A stretch of 64,000 nucleotides of DNA from Halonotius roseus (GTDB lineage: Archaea; Halobacteriota; Halobacteria; Halobacteriales; Haloferacaceae): positions 532,775 through 596,774 of the forward strand of contig NZ_SESI01000002.1 in NCBI RefSeq assembly GCF_006861655.1. The letters run 5' to 3'. Positions 1-9,021 of this stretch are shown one piece after another. A model generated the notes under the pieces. It saw nothing but the letters and a program-made list of their open reading frames with translations, had not been told where the DNA came from and ran no database searches. The position numbers were made by a program, and so were the translations under genes. Every line of letters starts with the position of its first letter. The first letter of the stretch is position 1.

Positions 1-329
1 GCCTGCACCGTCGGCGGCAGGGCGGCCTCGTCGAGCCCGCGGCTGCCGGTGATGTACACATCCGAGTTGACCAACAGCAGCGACCGCATCATCGCCGATG
101 CCGAAGAGGTGGCGACGACCTCGCCATCGCGGACGACCGCGACCTCGTCGGTATCGTCGGCGGCCTGCCCGTCGGGCTGGCCGTCGGGCTGGCCCTCGGC
201 CGTCGTCACCGACACCTGCTGGTCGTCGAACAGGCGCGAGAGCGCGTCCTGAAGAGGGGCGACCGATGCCGACGGATCGACCCGGATCGTCACCGACGCC
301 GGCGGGAGTCGCTCGAATGGACGACGCAT
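1..329 (-). CDS. DICT-like sensory domain protein, 3' end outside window
   Basis: This minus-strand reading frame starts at an ATG at 329 and runs off the window edge, giving 109 residues of the N-terminal part. The section around residues 60-105 (DEVAVVRDGEVVATS, then LLLVNSDVYITGSRGLDE) matches my memory of haloarchaeal DICT sensory-domain proteins, which are thought to act as input modules of signalling proteins. A duplicated DGQP motif sits in the linker at about residues 49-56. The next gene on the same strand, a histidine kinase, ends only 25 bases upstream, so the two may be co-transcribed and functionally linked. The family call rests on pattern memory; the missing C-terminus would decide it. 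Confidence 0.6.
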   Translation of the reverse strand, partial: MRRPFERLPPASVTIRVDPSASVAPLQDALSRLFDDQQVSVTTAEGQPDGQPDGQAADDTDEVAVVRDGEVVATSSASAMMRSLLLVNSDVYITGSRGLDEAALPPTVQ

Positions 330-354
330 CGTCGGGGGTAGGAACCGGATCGGC

Positions 355-1860
355 TTAACTGTGATCGGTGGCGTGGTCGACGCCGGTGATCTCGAAGCGC
401 GCGCCGCCGGTCGCCGATTCGGTGAGTGTGGCCGTCCAGCCGTGGGCCTCGGCGACGGTGCGGACGATCCGCAGGCCGAGCCCCGTTCCCTCGTCGGCGG
501 TGGAGTACCCCGTCTCGAAGACAGCCTCGCGGTCGGCTGGATTGATGCCGGGGCCGTCGTCGGCGACGTAGAAGCCGTCGGGGAGCGTGCCGATCCGAAC
601 CGTCACAGGGCCCTCGCTGTGTTCGATACTGTTCGCACAGAGATTTTCCAGCAGTTGCTGGAGCCGGGAGGCGTCAGCGATCAGGTGGCTGTCGTCGTCA
701 ACGACAAGCGACGCCTGGTCGGCCGCGATCGTCGCCCACGCATCCTCGGCGACCCGCGACAGCGAGACCGGCCCGAGTGCGTCCGGGTTGAGATCCTGTC
801 CGGTTTCGGCCAACGCCAGCAGATCGTCGATCAGCGTTTCCATCCGCTCGTGGGCGGTTTCGACCCGATCGAGCGCGTCGGCCTCAGCCCCCTGGGTGCG
901 GGCGACTTCGATCCCGGCGGTCGCCACCGACAGCGGGTTGCGGAGGTCGTGAGAGACGATACCGGCGAAGGCTTCCAGTCGGTCGTTTTGTCGTCGCAGC
1001 CGGCGTTTTTGTTCCAGCTGGTCGAGTGCGGTCTCGACGGCCGTCCCCAACAGCTTCGCCAGCGAGACGGTTCGCTCGTCGAAGGCGTTCGGCGTCGATG
1101 CAGCCGCAAGAAAGACGCCGTGGTCGCCCAGCGGAACGGCGATCTCGCTGCGAACCGCGGTGTCATCGTTGTACACCGCGTCGGCGGCTCGAACATCGTC
1201 GAAGACGCGGGCTTCACCGGTCTTGAAGACCGTCCATGCGATCCCCTCGCCGGCCGCGAAGGTTGGCGGCTCGCCGAAGGCCTCCCGTGCGGCGTCGCTC
1301 ATCGCCGCCGGTTCAAGCGCGTCGGCGGTCGGATCGTAGAGGTGGACACCGTTGAGCGACAGGCCGAGCACGTCCGCGGCGGCGGTGACGGCGACCTCGG
1401 CAACCGCCGGCGGCGTCTCGGCGTCAAGCAGCCGGCGGTTTGTCTCGAATAGTGCGTTCAGCCGCCCCTCGTGGCGTCGCTGATCGGTGATCTCCTCGAT
1501 CGCCCCACTGAGCCGGGATGACCCCTCGCCGTCGACGGGTTCACCGTAGACCCGCACCCACCGTGGTTCGTCGCTGTCGAGACGCCACTCGCTCTCAAAA
1601 GCCGCCCCGGTCTCGATGGCGTCTGCGATGGCCGCCCGCACCGCCGGCTGGTCGTCGGGGTGGAAACAGTCAATAACGGCGTCGAGAGTCATCGCAGCCG
1701 GCGACGCACAGCCACTGATTCGGGCGGCTTCATCGGTCGCCGACAGGGTCTCGCTGTCACTGTCGTACACCCAGCCGCCGACACCGACGAGCCGCTCAAC
1801 GGCCGCAAACAACGGCGGCTCGCTCGGATCGCTGTGGCGGTCGTCCATGGCTGTGATCAT
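355..1860 (-). CDS. PAS-GAF sensor histidine kinase
   Basis: A cytoplasmic sensor kinase of 501 residues without membrane segments. A PAS domain lies at about residues 15-125, followed by a GAF domain at about 140-270, a dimerisation/phosphoacceptor domain with the H-box SHDLRNPL at about 300, and a HATPase_c domain with the N-box LLENLCANSIEH and the G-boxes DDGPGI and GTGLGL. The phosphoacceptor is the His of SHDLRNP. A second in-frame Met at 1848 is an equally possible start. No response regulator gene is nearby, so it is an orphan kinase, as is common in haloarchaea. Its signal cannot be read from sequence; a GAF domain suggests a small ligand or redox cue. Confidence 0.93.
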   Translation of the reverse strand: MITAMDDRHSDPSEPPLFAAVERLVGVGGWVYDSDSETLSATDEAARISGCASPAAMTLDAVIDCFHPDDQPAVRAAIADAIETGAAFESEWRLDSDEPRWVRVYGEPVDGEGSSRLSGAIEEITDQRRHEGRLNALFETNRRLLDAETPPAVAEVAVTAAADVLGLSLNGVHLYDPTADALEPAAMSDAAREAFGEPPTFAAGEGIAWTVFKTGEARVFDDVRAADAVYNDDTAVRSEIAVPLGDHGVFLAAASTPNAFDERTVSLAKLLGTAVETALDQLEQKRRLRRQNDRLEAFAGIVSHDLRNPLSVATAGIEVARTQGAEADALDRVETAHERMETLIDDLLALAETGQDLNPDALGPVSLSRVAEDAWATIAADQASLVVDDDSHLIADASRLQQLLENLCANSIEHSEGPVTVRIGTLPDGFYVADDGPGINPADREAVFETGYSTADEGTGLGLRIVRTVAEAHGWTATLTESATGGARFEITGVDHATDHS

Positions 1861-2180
1861 CGGTGTCGCTCCCGGGGCGGCAGCATCGGTGTAGCCGACG
1901 GGCTGACAGTCGGTCGTCGTAGAGGGGTAGCGCGCCCGGCGAGTCGTGTGCGTCCACCTGCTGTTTTGTTTGCTGACATTTAGTTGCTCTCCACCAGACT
2001 GGCTGTGTGGATGACCGCCCCGCGTGTAGCTGTGGCCGCTATGCTGATAGGGAGGCTGACGCGATCAGCCCTATCAGTATTGGGAACCGGATGAGTAGCT
2101 CGCGGATCGCCTGCCGTCTCGACGGGAGCCGAACCGAGCCCAGATCGGTGCAGACCGGCGGTAGACCCGGGGATCTCAGG
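1861..2180. other. intergenic stretch, no gene seen
   Basis: About 320 bases between the divergent histidine kinase and pspA. I see no convincing short gene, RNA gene or repeat. A long minus-strand reading frame across 1980-3140 is only the antisense of pspA. Confidence 0.6.
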
Positions 2181-2188
2181 TTTTAAGC
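2181..2188 (+). promoter_or_regulatory. TATA-like box of pspA
   Basis: TTTTAAGC lies 23-30 bases before the ATG at 2211, the usual place of a haloarchaeal TATA box for a leaderless transcript. Confidence 0.5.
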
Positions 2189-2210
2189 ATTGCGTGGCCC
2201 AACGGGGGGT

Positions 2211-3095
2211 ATGGGAATCCTCTCGCGCACCTCCTACGTTATCCGGTCGAAGCTTAACGCCCTCCTCAACCGATCGGAAGACCCCACCGAGACGCTGGAT
2301 TACTCCTACGAGAAGATGCGGGACGAACTCCAGGACGTGAAACAGGGGATCGCCGATCTGACGACCCAGAAGAAACGGTTGGAGATTCAGAAACGCCGAC
2401 TGGAGGAAAACGTCGACAAACACAACGAGCAGGCCCGAGAAGCCGTCCGGCAGGATCGGGACGACCTCGCCCGCAAGGCCCTCGAAAAGAAGCAATCGAA
2501 GATGAACCAGATCGAGGAGCTCAACGACCAAATCGCCGACCTGCAGGCGACACAGGACGATCTCGTCGACAAGAAGGACAAACTCCAGGGCCGCATCGAG
2601 GAGTTCCGCACGAAAAAGGAGACGATGAAGGCGAAATACGAGGCCGCCGAGGCCTCCTCCCAAGTTTCGGAGGCACTCAGCGGCGTCGGCGACGAGATGG
2701 GCGATGTCGCCCGCTCGATCGAGCGCGCCGAGGAGCGCACCGAGGAGATGGAAGCCCGCGCCGAGGCGATGAACGAACTGGAGGAAACCGGCGCGTTCGA
2801 CGACGCCCTCTCGGATGGCGACGAGATCGACCGCGAGCTCGAATCGCTGTCGACGAGCAAAACCGTCGACTCCGAGCTCGACACGCTGAAAGCCGAGATG
2901 AGTGACGGCGATGGGGGGTCGGCCGAGGCCGACGCCGACGAGATCGATGTCGATGACGCCGATCTCGACGCGGAGCCGGATGTCGAGACCAGCACGGCCG
3001 ACGCCGACGACGAGCTGGCGGATCTTGAGGCCGAGGTCAACGACGCCGAGGTGGAAGCCGAACTCGACGAGCTCCGCGACGACGAATCGAAATAG
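2211..3095 (+). CDS. pspA: PspA/IM30 family membrane-stress protein
   Basis: PspA/IM30/Vipp1 proteins are ESCRT-III-like coiled-coil proteins that coat and stabilise the cytoplasmic membrane under stress. The 294-residue product begins MGILSRTSYVIRSKLNALLN, the amphipathic N-terminal helix typical of the family, followed by long charged coiled coils at about residues 25-190 (repeated KKRLE, EEL, KKD patterns). The last 60 or so residues are an Asp/Glu/Ala-rich tail, longer than in bacterial PspA and typical of haloarchaeal versions. The ATG at 2211 is preferred over an in-frame TTG at 2190 because the family start follows it directly and the TATA-like box fits. It is divergent from the PAS-GAF kinase. 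Confidence 0.93.
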   Translation: MGILSRTSYVIRSKLNALLNRSEDPTETLDYSYEKMRDELQDVKQGIADLTTQKKRLEIQKRRLEENVDKHNEQAREAVRQDRDDLARKALEKKQSKMNQIEELNDQIADLQATQDDLVDKKDKLQGRIEEFRTKKETMKAKYEAAEASSQVSEALSGVGDEMGDVARSIERAEERTEEMEARAEAMNELEETGAFDDALSDGDEIDRELESLSTSKTVDSELDTLKAEMSDGDGGSAEADADEIDVDDADLDAEPDVETSTADADDELADLEAEVNDAEVEAELDELRDDESK

Positions 3096-3166
3096 GTACC
3101 GAAACGCACTCAAACAGCGATCGAAGCCGACCGAAGACACTTACGCCGGTCGGCTGACGAATCTGT

Positions 3167-4291
3167 ATGCACCGCCGTTCCTATCTCGCCGGCCTCGGCG
3201 TGGGAGCCGCAACCCTCGCCGGCTGTGCCGGCGCGCCGACCGACCCCGGCAACGCAGTCGACGACCGATCAGCCATGGACGATGTGCTCCAGCTCGGAAC
3301 CGGCTTCAGCGAGCCGCGGTGGGCCACCACCGCGATTCCGACCGACTCGGTTGGCGTCGTCGCGCGCTTTGAGAGCCGCGACGCGCTCCGCTGGCTCGTC
3401 GACGACCGCGAGTCGACACCCGAGGCTGTGGTCGATTTTCTCGATGCAACCGACTTTGATTCGGCGGCCATCCTCTATCTCCAGTCGGTCGGCCCCAACG
3501 GCTGTTACCGCGAACTCGCCGTCGAAGATGTCACCATCGACGACGACGCGATCACCGCGACCGCCAGCGCGGTCGACACCAGCGAGGAGGGAATCATGTG
3601 TACGCAGGCGATCACCTACCCCTCGGCGTTCGTTCGCGTCACCGGCGAGGATCTCCCGGCGGCAACGCGGGTCACACTCACCAACGGCTGGGGGACGACC
3701 GCCGAGGTCGACGCTGACACGCCAGTTATCGACCCCGACAGCCTGGCTGGCGGCATCCAGCCCGACGGCGACCCGCCGGCGGTGCCGGCTGCTCTCGATT
3801 GTGCGACCGACGGCTTCGAACGCCACCCCGAGTACGTCGACGACAGCGTCGCGTACGGTACGGTCACCAACGACAGTGGAAACCCGACGTTCGCGCTTCG
3901 GGCCCACACCCCCGGTGACGCTGGCGACGACCTCACCGTCGGGCAGGGCGACGAGATCGAGTTCCGGCTTGTCAACGTATCGAGCGAGTATCTGACGACG
4001 GGCAACAAACACAAGTACAATCTACAGCTGCAAACCGAAGCGGGCTGGGAGGAGATTCGCGGGACAACTGGGGATGCCGACCGCCTCCTCTATACCGACA
4101 TCGGGATCGGACAACGCCCCGGCGAGGGGTTCACGTGGTCGTTTGAACTCACCGAGGACGGGCTACTCGCGGGCCACCCCCACGAGGACGACCTCACGAT
4201 CTGTCCCGATCTCCAGCCGGGTCGCTACCGGTTTGCCTACTGGGGTGTTCCCGACGGCCATCTCGCGGTTCAGTTCGACTACACCGGGTGA
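3167..4291 (+). CDS. Tat-exported lipoprotein with C-terminal Ig-like domain
   Basis: The 374-residue product has a twin-arginine signal (HRRSYL) and the lipobox LAGC with Cys20 as the lipidated residue, so it is probably folded before export and anchored outside the cell. The N-terminal half (about 40-190) includes a conserved-looking Cys pair around NGCYRE and IMCTQ. The C-terminal third (about 225-374, from HPEYVDDSVAYGTV to the end) resembles an immunoglobulin-like beta domain with a Cys near the end (ICPDLQPGRY), of the kind found in envelope lipoproteins. I do not recognise a specific function. A NosL-like lipoprotein follows on the same strand 164 bases downstream, which hints at a role in copper or redox handling at the surface, but this is inference. 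Confidence 0.8.
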   Translation: MHRRSYLAGLGVGAATLAGCAGAPTDPGNAVDDRSAMDDVLQLGTGFSEPRWATTAIPTDSVGVVARFESRDALRWLVDDRESTPEAVVDFLDATDFDSAAILYLQSVGPNGCYRELAVEDVTIDDDAITATASAVDTSEEGIMCTQAITYPSAFVRVTGEDLPAATRVTLTNGWGTTAEVDADTPVIDPDSLAGGIQPDGDPPAVPAALDCATDGFERHPEYVDDSVAYGTVTNDSGNPTFALRAHTPGDAGDDLTVGQGDEIEFRLVNVSSEYLTTGNKHKYNLQLQTEAGWEEIRGTTGDADRLLYTDIGIGQRPGEGFTWSFELTEDGLLAGHPHEDDLTICPDLQPGRYRFAYWGVPDGHLAVQFDYTG

Positions 4292-4455
4292 GTGGTTACC
4301 GGAAACGCCCACAGCGTTTCGATGGGGGTTGTTCGTCGCCACACGGCTCTCGGCAACGCTGCTCAACCACCGCTATCGCTGGGTGACAGAGACAGCAGCA
4401 CAAGCGAGCGTGTGTTTTGCAAACGGTTTTCGACGTTCAGCGGTTCTCTACTGGT

Positions 4456-5049
4456 ATGAGAAGCAGACGCCGATTTATGAGTGGCGCGGCCGCCGCTGGC
4501 GTGCTCACAATCGCTGGCTGTATGCAAGGCGGAGCTGGCGGGCAAACACCGGATCCAATTGATCTCTCAGGCCAAAAGACGGACTTCCAAGGCGGGATGG
4601 TGATCGGCGATCATGGCGGCCCTAACGGCCAGATCTTCTATGCGGACACCGAGCCACAACCGCGGCAGGGTGCCCGTGTTGCGGATGATGTCCCTGACAA
4701 CGTTGCGTGGTTTCATACGCTGGTCTACGGACTGTTTCCCTACCATTTCGAGATGCGTGACAACGGGGCCGAAGCGACCGCGATCTATGTGACCGACTAT
4801 TCGGCGATTGAGTGGGAGCTGTCGCCCGAATCGATGACGATGCCGGCTCCGACAGCTCCGGAAACGTTCGCCGACGCAACGGAGCTCACCTACGTCGCCG
4901 ACAGCGACGCACGGGGTGGGATGGGAGCGGTGCTCCTCCCGTTTTCCGACAGCGACGACGCAGCACAGTTTAGCAGCGAATACAACGGCCGGACGGTCAG
5001 CTACGACGAGATCGACAGAACACTGATCGCCGGGATTCGGCGTGGATAA
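4456..5049 (+). CDS. nosL: NosL-like lipoprotein (copper chaperone family)
   Basis: NosL proteins bind Cu(I) outside the membrane and help copper-site assembly in nitrous-oxide reductase. This 197-residue product has a Tat signal (SRRRFM), the lipobox IAGC with Cys22, and the NosL pattern GGMVIGDHGGPNGQIFY near residue 47, then WFHTLVYGLFPYHFEM, and a C-terminal GGMGAVLLPFSD. The start at 4456 was chosen because it places the Tat motif at the N-terminus; an upstream in-frame start at 4417 adds residues with no signal character. No nosZ, nosD or nosF is present in the window, so it may serve another copper protein. It lies downstream of another Tat lipoprotein. Confidence 0.82.
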   Translation: MRSRRRFMSGAAAAGVLTIAGCMQGGAGGQTPDPIDLSGQKTDFQGGMVIGDHGGPNGQIFYADTEPQPRQGARVADDVPDNVAWFHTLVYGLFPYHFEMRDNGAEATAIYVTDYSAIEWELSPESMTMPAPTAPETFADATELTYVADSDARGGMGAVLLPFSDSDDAAQFSSEYNGRTVSYDEIDRTLIAGIRRG

Positions 5050-5085
5050 AACAGCCACACCGAGAAGCGATATCGCCGAGCCGCC

Positions 5086-5292
5086 TCAAAACGTGATGAT
5101 CTCGTAGTCGTCGTCGACAGCGAACGCGCTCGCATGGAAGTCACAGACGGCGGCGTTCGATTCGGTGCCTGCCAGAACGAGGATTGCTGGGTGTGCGACA
5201 GCGAATGGTGGCTCCAACGGAGTGTGTACCACCGGCCGTCGTGCGCTGTCGGCACACCCCCGGTTGGGTGACGGGTTTGATCGAGTCGACAC
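5086..5292 (-). CDS. possible small hypothetical protein
   Basis: A 68-residue frame with a GTG start. Its C-terminal half (AILVLAGTESNAAVCDF, then AFAVDDDYEIITF) looks like real haloarchaeal protein with acidic residues and a beta-strand rhythm, while the first 30 residues look like translated noncoding sequence. It may be a short gene with another start, a remnant of a longer gene, or chance. I do not recognise a family. Confidence 0.3.
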   Translation of the reverse strand: MSTRSNPSPNRGCADSARRPVVHTPLEPPFAVAHPAILVLAGTESNAAVCDFHASAFAVDDDYEIITF

Positions 5293-5347
5293 GGATAGTG
5301 AGCCGGTCGGCCGTGATACTTTACGCCTGTCGGCGAAAGGGTCGGGT

Positions 5348-5770
5348 ATGGCTCGCCGAATCCTCGTACCCCTGGATGGCTCGCCGCCGTCACAGGAGGC
5401 ACTGCGTTACGCGCTGGATACCTTCCCGGAGGCAACGATCGTGCTCGTCCACGTCCTCACACCGGTCGATGGGGGTGTCGGTGCTGACGGCCTGCTCGGC
5501 AATCCGGCCGGCGTCGTCAACGATCAACGCGAACGCGCCGAGGAACTGTTCGAGGAGGCAGAGGCGACCGCCGGCGATGACCGAGTGACCGAACGCGAAC
5601 TGCTGGCCGGCCGCCCCGCCACCGAGCTCGTCGGCTGTGTTGCGGAGCACGACATCGACCAGATCGTGATGGGAAGTCACGGCCGCGATGGGGCCGCGCG
5701 CCTGCTGCTCGGCAGCGTCTCCGAGACGGTTGTGCGGCGGTCGCCGGTGCCGGTAACGGTCGTCCGGTAG
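5348..5770 (+). CDS. Universal stress protein (UspA family)
   Basis: A single Usp domain of 140 residues. It opens with RRILVPLDGSPPSQEAL and ends with the ATP-binding signature GSHGRDGAARLLLGS followed by ETVVRRSPVPVTVV, the G-2X-G-9X-G arrangement of nucleotide-binding Usp proteins. The ATG at 5348 gives the normal family length; an upstream in-frame start would add about 60 unrelated residues. It stands alone, with a convergent Vms1-like gene downstream. The stress it responds to cannot be inferred. Confidence 0.93.
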   Translation: MARRILVPLDGSPPSQEALRYALDTFPEATIVLVHVLTPVDGGVGADGLLGNPAGVVNDQRERAEELFEEAEATAGDDRVTERELLAGRPATELVGCVAEHDIDQIVMGSHGRDGAARLLLGSVSETVVRRSPVPVTVVR

Positions 5771-5794
5771 CCCGCTGGTCTTCACTGCGATCGC

Positions 5795-6706
5795 TCAGAC
5801 CGCGACCAGCCGCGTCGTCCAGAAGTCGGCGAAGGCATGTTCGATCGCGTCCGCTGGCTTCCCGCCGGCGTCGGTGCTGGCGGTGTGGTCGGCCAGCTCC
5901 GCGAGCTCGCCGACGATGGCCTGCTCGCCGGTGAGCACGACCCGGTCGGGATCGCTATCCTCGATCAGTGTCTCGATCAACTCGGCCGATTCATCGAGAT
6001 GTTCGTCGATCTGCTCGTCGCGGATGCGCTCGAAGCGGCTCTGAGAGAAGCCGCCCTTCGAGTGCTCGGATTTGACCGAGCTTTCGAACCCCTCGAAGTC
6101 GACACGCTCGCCGCCCTCATAGACGCCGACCGCACACACGTCGGCGCGAACGACCGCAAACACCAATCGCCCGACGGGCTGGAACCACTCACGGTCGATG
6201 TCGAACGTGTTGTCCCACGCGGTGAAGGCATCGGGCAGGATCGGCGGCCGGAGCGCGACCGAGACGATCCCGGCGTCGTCGGTGTAGTACAGCGTCGGCG
6301 CGGCTCCGCGAATGACGCCGGCTGAGTCGTCGCCGGCGGCGGTTGTGACAGCGTCTGGCAACGTGTTGTCATCGGTGATCGCCGCGCTGAGCGCGCCCTC
6401 CGGCCCTGTCGTGACCGATTCGAGGCGGTCGAGAACGCTTGCGAGGCGATCACCGCGGAGCGATTCGGCGCGCCGTGGCTCCCGATCGCGCTCGTCGCGT
6501 TCCTGGCTGCGTTCGACGCGGTCTTCGAGCTCGGCGATCCGGTCTTCCAGTCGGTTGACCCGCTCCTCGGCATCCTGCTTGTCGCTGACAGCGTCGGCAC
6601 GGCGGTCGGATTCGGCCTCCAGCTGTCGCTCCAGATGGTGGTTTTCGTCCTCCAACTCCTCGATACGGGCCTTGAGTTCGGCGCGTCCGAGCAGCTTATC
6701 GAGCAT
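5795..6706 (-). CDS. Vms1/Ankzf1-like peptidyl-tRNA hydrolase family protein
   Basis: The 303-residue product starts with a coiled coil (about residues 8-85, heptads such as ELKARIEELEDENHHLE), then a globular eRF1-like/VLRF1 domain. The diagnostic part is EHSKGGFSQSRFERIRDE at about residue 215: archaeal and eukaryotic Vms1-type release factors carry GGxSQxRFxR, with the Gln thought to act in cleaving peptidyl-tRNA on stalled ribosomes. Here the motif is intact. The downstream EDSDPDRVVLTGEQAIV strand-turn also fits the fold. It likely works in ribosome rescue in the cytoplasm. The gene lies between a convergent Usp gene and a DUF5802 gene on the same strand. Confidence 0.75.
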   Translation of the reverse strand: MLDKLLGRAELKARIEELEDENHHLERQLEAESDRRADAVSDKQDAEERVNRLEDRIAELEDRVERSQERDERDREPRRAESLRGDRLASVLDRLESVTTGPEGALSAAITDDNTLPDAVTTAAGDDSAGVIRGAAPTLYYTDDAGIVSVALRPPILPDAFTAWDNTFDIDREWFQPVGRLVFAVVRADVCAVGVYEGGERVDFEGFESSVKSEHSKGGFSQSRFERIRDEQIDEHLDESAELIETLIEDSDPDRVVLTGEQAIVGELAELADHTASTDAGGKPADAIEHAFADFWTTRLVAV

Positions 6707-6754
6707 GCCGGATGACCGCAGCCGGCGGACTTGAAACGTGGGGTCGTCGACCCG

Positions 6755-7099
6755 TCAGGTACCGGCCGCCGGCTCCCAGCCCGCATACCGCAACAGCTCC
6801 ATCGCGCGCTCGCGGTCGGCGAGGAACACCTCGCGTGCACTCGCGGTCTGCTCATCAAGGAGTTCCGATGGCACCGCCAGCGTGCCGGAGGGAACGCCTT
6901 CGTCGCCGCCGACCGGGAAGTGGGCGGTGTCGAGCTTCATCACCAGCGGCGCGTCCAGCCGTTCGACACCCTCGTTGTCGGCATACAGCTGTTTGTTGAC
7001 GGCCTCGTGGTCGGCCTGTTGGATGACGGCGCGGTCGCCGTCGTGCGGTTCGACGTACAGTTCGCCGAGGTAGTAGCCGTCGGAAAATGGTTCGAACAT
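6755..7099 (-). CDS. DUF5802-like haloarchaeal protein
   Basis: A 114-residue acidic protein beginning MFEPFSDGYYLGELYVEPHDGD, which I recognise as the haloarchaea-specific DUF5802 family; function unknown. The family-like core runs on through LDAPLVMKLDTAHFPV to the C-terminal VFLADRERAMELLRYAGW. Two ATG codons are possible, at 7108 (MNRMF) and 7099 (MFEPF); the second matches the usual family start. Upstream sequence in the same frame is not protein-like. No membrane segment or metal motif is seen. Confidence 0.8.
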   Translation of the reverse strand: MFEPFSDGYYLGELYVEPHDGDRAVIQQADHEAVNKQLYADNEGVERLDAPLVMKLDTAHFPVGGDEGVPSGTLAVPSELLDEQTASAREVFLADRERAMELLRYAGWEPAAGT

Positions 7100-7272
7100 T
7101 CGATTCATGTCATGGTATGCCGTACCACAACATAAGCGTTGTCGCCAGCTTTTATCCCTAACCGCAATCAGACCGCCGGATCGACACTCAATCGGTGAAA
7201 ACCTGAATATCAGCGCAAAATCACGAGGTTGTACCAAAGCCGCCACCAACAGTGGGTGTATCGCGCCGCCGA

Positions 7273-7791
7273 TCAGTGCCACTCGACGTCGACCGATTCG
7301 AGGACAACATCCTCGCGCGGTTCGTCGTTGCGACCCGTCGGAACCGAGCCGATCTCCTCGACGACATCCATCCCGTCGGTGACCTCGCCGAAGACGGAGT
7401 GTTTGCCGTCAAGATGCGGCGTCGCGTCGAGGGTGATGAAAAACTGCGAGCCGTTGGTGTTCGGCCCGGAGTTCGCCATACTAAGGATGCCTGCCTTGTC
7501 GTGGGTGAGTTCGTCGTGGAACTCGTCGTCGAACTCGTAGCCGGGGCCGCCGCGGCCGGTGCCAGTCGGGTCGCCGCCTTGGATCATGAAGTCGTCAATG
7601 ACGCGGTGGAAGAGCACATCGTCGTACAGCGGCTCGTTTTTGACGGTGTCGCCGGTTTCGGGGTCGGTCCACTCCTTGGAGCCGGTCGCCAGCCCGATGA
7701 AGTTGCCGACGGTGTTGGGCGCGCGCTCCTCGAAGAGCTCGACGGTGATGTCGCCGTGGTTCGTCTGCAGGGTCGCGGTTGGATTCGCCAT
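7273..7791 (-). CDS. Cyclophilin-type peptidyl-prolyl cis-trans isomerase
   Basis: This 172-residue cytoplasmic foldase isomerises X-Pro bonds. It is a complete single cyclophilin domain: [18 protein letters not shown], the active-site stretch [20 protein letters not shown] (catalytic Arg and Gln positions present), [17 protein letters not shown], and [18 protein letters not shown]. Length and motifs fit the short bacterial/haloarchaeal PPIases without signal peptide. It stands alone, with the PHP gene divergent on the other side. Confidence 0.96.
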   Translation of the reverse strand: MANPTATLQTNHGDITVELFEERAPNTVGNFIGLATGSKEWTDPETGDTVKNEPLYDDVLFHRVIDDFMIQGGDPTGTGRGGPGYEFDDEFHDELTHDKAGILSMANSGPNTNGSQFFITLDATPHLDGKHSVFGEVTDGMDVVEEIGSVPTGRNDEPREDVVLESVDVEWH

Positions 7792-7960
7792 AGCGAGATG
7801 TTGGCTGGGAAGCGGAAAACAGTGCTGGGTTGGATCGATCGATCAGTTTGCCACCCGAAATATCGGCGAGGGCGTAGCGACGTGATTGGGGTATGAGAGA
7901 GGGGTGACGTGATCATGTGGGGGTCGACACGCTCTTTGAGCCGTGGCGGCGACGACACAT

Positions 7961-8749
7961 ATGGAACAGCCGGCCGCGGATCTCCACGTCCACACGACCG
8001 TCTCGGACGGCACGCTGACTATCGACGAGCTCCCTGCGGCCGCCACGCGGGCCGGTGTCGAGTGGGTCGCCGTCACCGATCACGACCGGATCCATCCCGA
8101 GCTCGACGCCCCGGTCACCGACCGCGACGGGATCACCATCGTTCGCGGGATCGAACTCCGCGTCGAAACCGGCGATCAGCGACTCGATCTGCTGGGGTAT
8201 GGGGTCGAGCCGACCGACGCGCTCGTCGCCGAATGTGATCGCCTCCAACAGGATCGGATCGATCGCGCCCGCGAGATCATCGACTGCGTCGAGTCCCGGC
8301 TCGGCGTCGATCTTGATCTCGACCCACAGCCGGGGATCGGTCGGCCACACATCGCCAGAGCGATCGCCGAAAGCGACGCCGCCGACGGCTATCAGGAAGC
8401 CTTCGACGATCTCATCGGCAACGACTGCCCGTGCTACGTCGCCCGCGAGATCACGTCGTTTGATCGCGGGGTCGACCTGCTAACCGAGGCCTGTCCGATC
8501 GTTGCGTTGGCCCACCCGTTGCGGTATGACGATCCCACCGGCGCACTCGATCACGCGGCCGCGCTCGATGCGGTCGAACGCTACTACCCCTATGACCGCG
8601 CGGTCGACCACACCGTCGTCGACGACACTATCAAGACCCACGACCTGCTGGCGACCGGCGGGAGCGACGCCCACGACCGGACGCTGGGGCGGGCGGGGCC
8701 GCCGGCGGCGATCGTTTCACAGTTTCGACACCAGCTCGAAAAGCGGTGA
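7961..8749 (+). CDS. PHP domain phosphoesterase
   Basis: A 262-residue metal-dependent phosphoesterase of the PHP superfamily. The metal ligands are in place: DLHVHTTVSDGT at the N-terminus, VAVTDHDR at about residue 37, VALAHPLRY at about 185, and GGSDAHDR near 234. PHP proteins of this type hydrolyse nucleotides such as 3',5'-bisphosphates or 5'-phosphate ends of RNA, but the substrate here is not decidable. ATG at 7961 gives MEQPAADLHVHT, the normal family start; in-frame upstream codons are not supported. A small zinc-finger-like gene follows 30 bases downstream. Confidence 0.92.
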   Translation: MEQPAADLHVHTTVSDGTLTIDELPAAATRAGVEWVAVTDHDRIHPELDAPVTDRDGITIVRGIELRVETGDQRLDLLGYGVEPTDALVAECDRLQQDRIDRAREIIDCVESRLGVDLDLDPQPGIGRPHIARAIAESDAADGYQEAFDDLIGNDCPCYVAREITSFDRGVDLLTEACPIVALAHPLRYDDPTGALDHAAALDAVERYYPYDRAVDHTVVDDTIKTHDLLATGGSDAHDRTLGRAGPPAAIVSQFRHQLEKR

Positions 8750-8779
8750 GTTAAACACGGTGCAGACGTAGAGAGTGGT

Positions 8780-8944
8780 ATGCGCTGTCATTACTGCGAG
8801 GAGGAGGCGGCGTTTGCGGCGGAGAAAGACGGGCTGAAGGTCGGGCTCTGTACGGATCATTTCCGGGAGCGGATGGAGGAGCTCACCGACTCCGCCGAGC
8901 TCGCCGACCTCGAAGACCAACTTGACGTCAACCGCACCGAGTAG
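8780..8944 (+). CDS. DUF6757-like small zinc-binding protein
   Basis: A 54-residue protein starting MRCHYCEEEAAFAAEKDG and continuing LCTDHFRERMEEL. The spacing CxxC then CxxH (Cys3, Cys6, Cys25, His28) can bind one zinc ion. I recognise it as the haloarchaeal DUF6757 family; function unknown. It lies 30 bases after the PHP gene and 77 bases before hemB on the same strand, so a shared transcript is possible. Confidence 0.8.
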   Translation: MRCHYCEEEAAFAAEKDGLKVGLCTDHFRERMEELTDSAELADLEDQLDVNRTE

Positions 8945-9021
8945 CCGAGCGACGCGGTTTCCACCCACGACGGCTGTTTTGAGAGCGATACGTCTTTGGG
9001 CGGTGCGGTCGATCTCCCGAT

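Noticed and set aside
1980-3140. 386-codon minus-strand frame rich in Leu/Val
   Set aside because: It is the antisense of pspA, whose coiled-coil codons produce a long open frame; no family pattern and no promoter.
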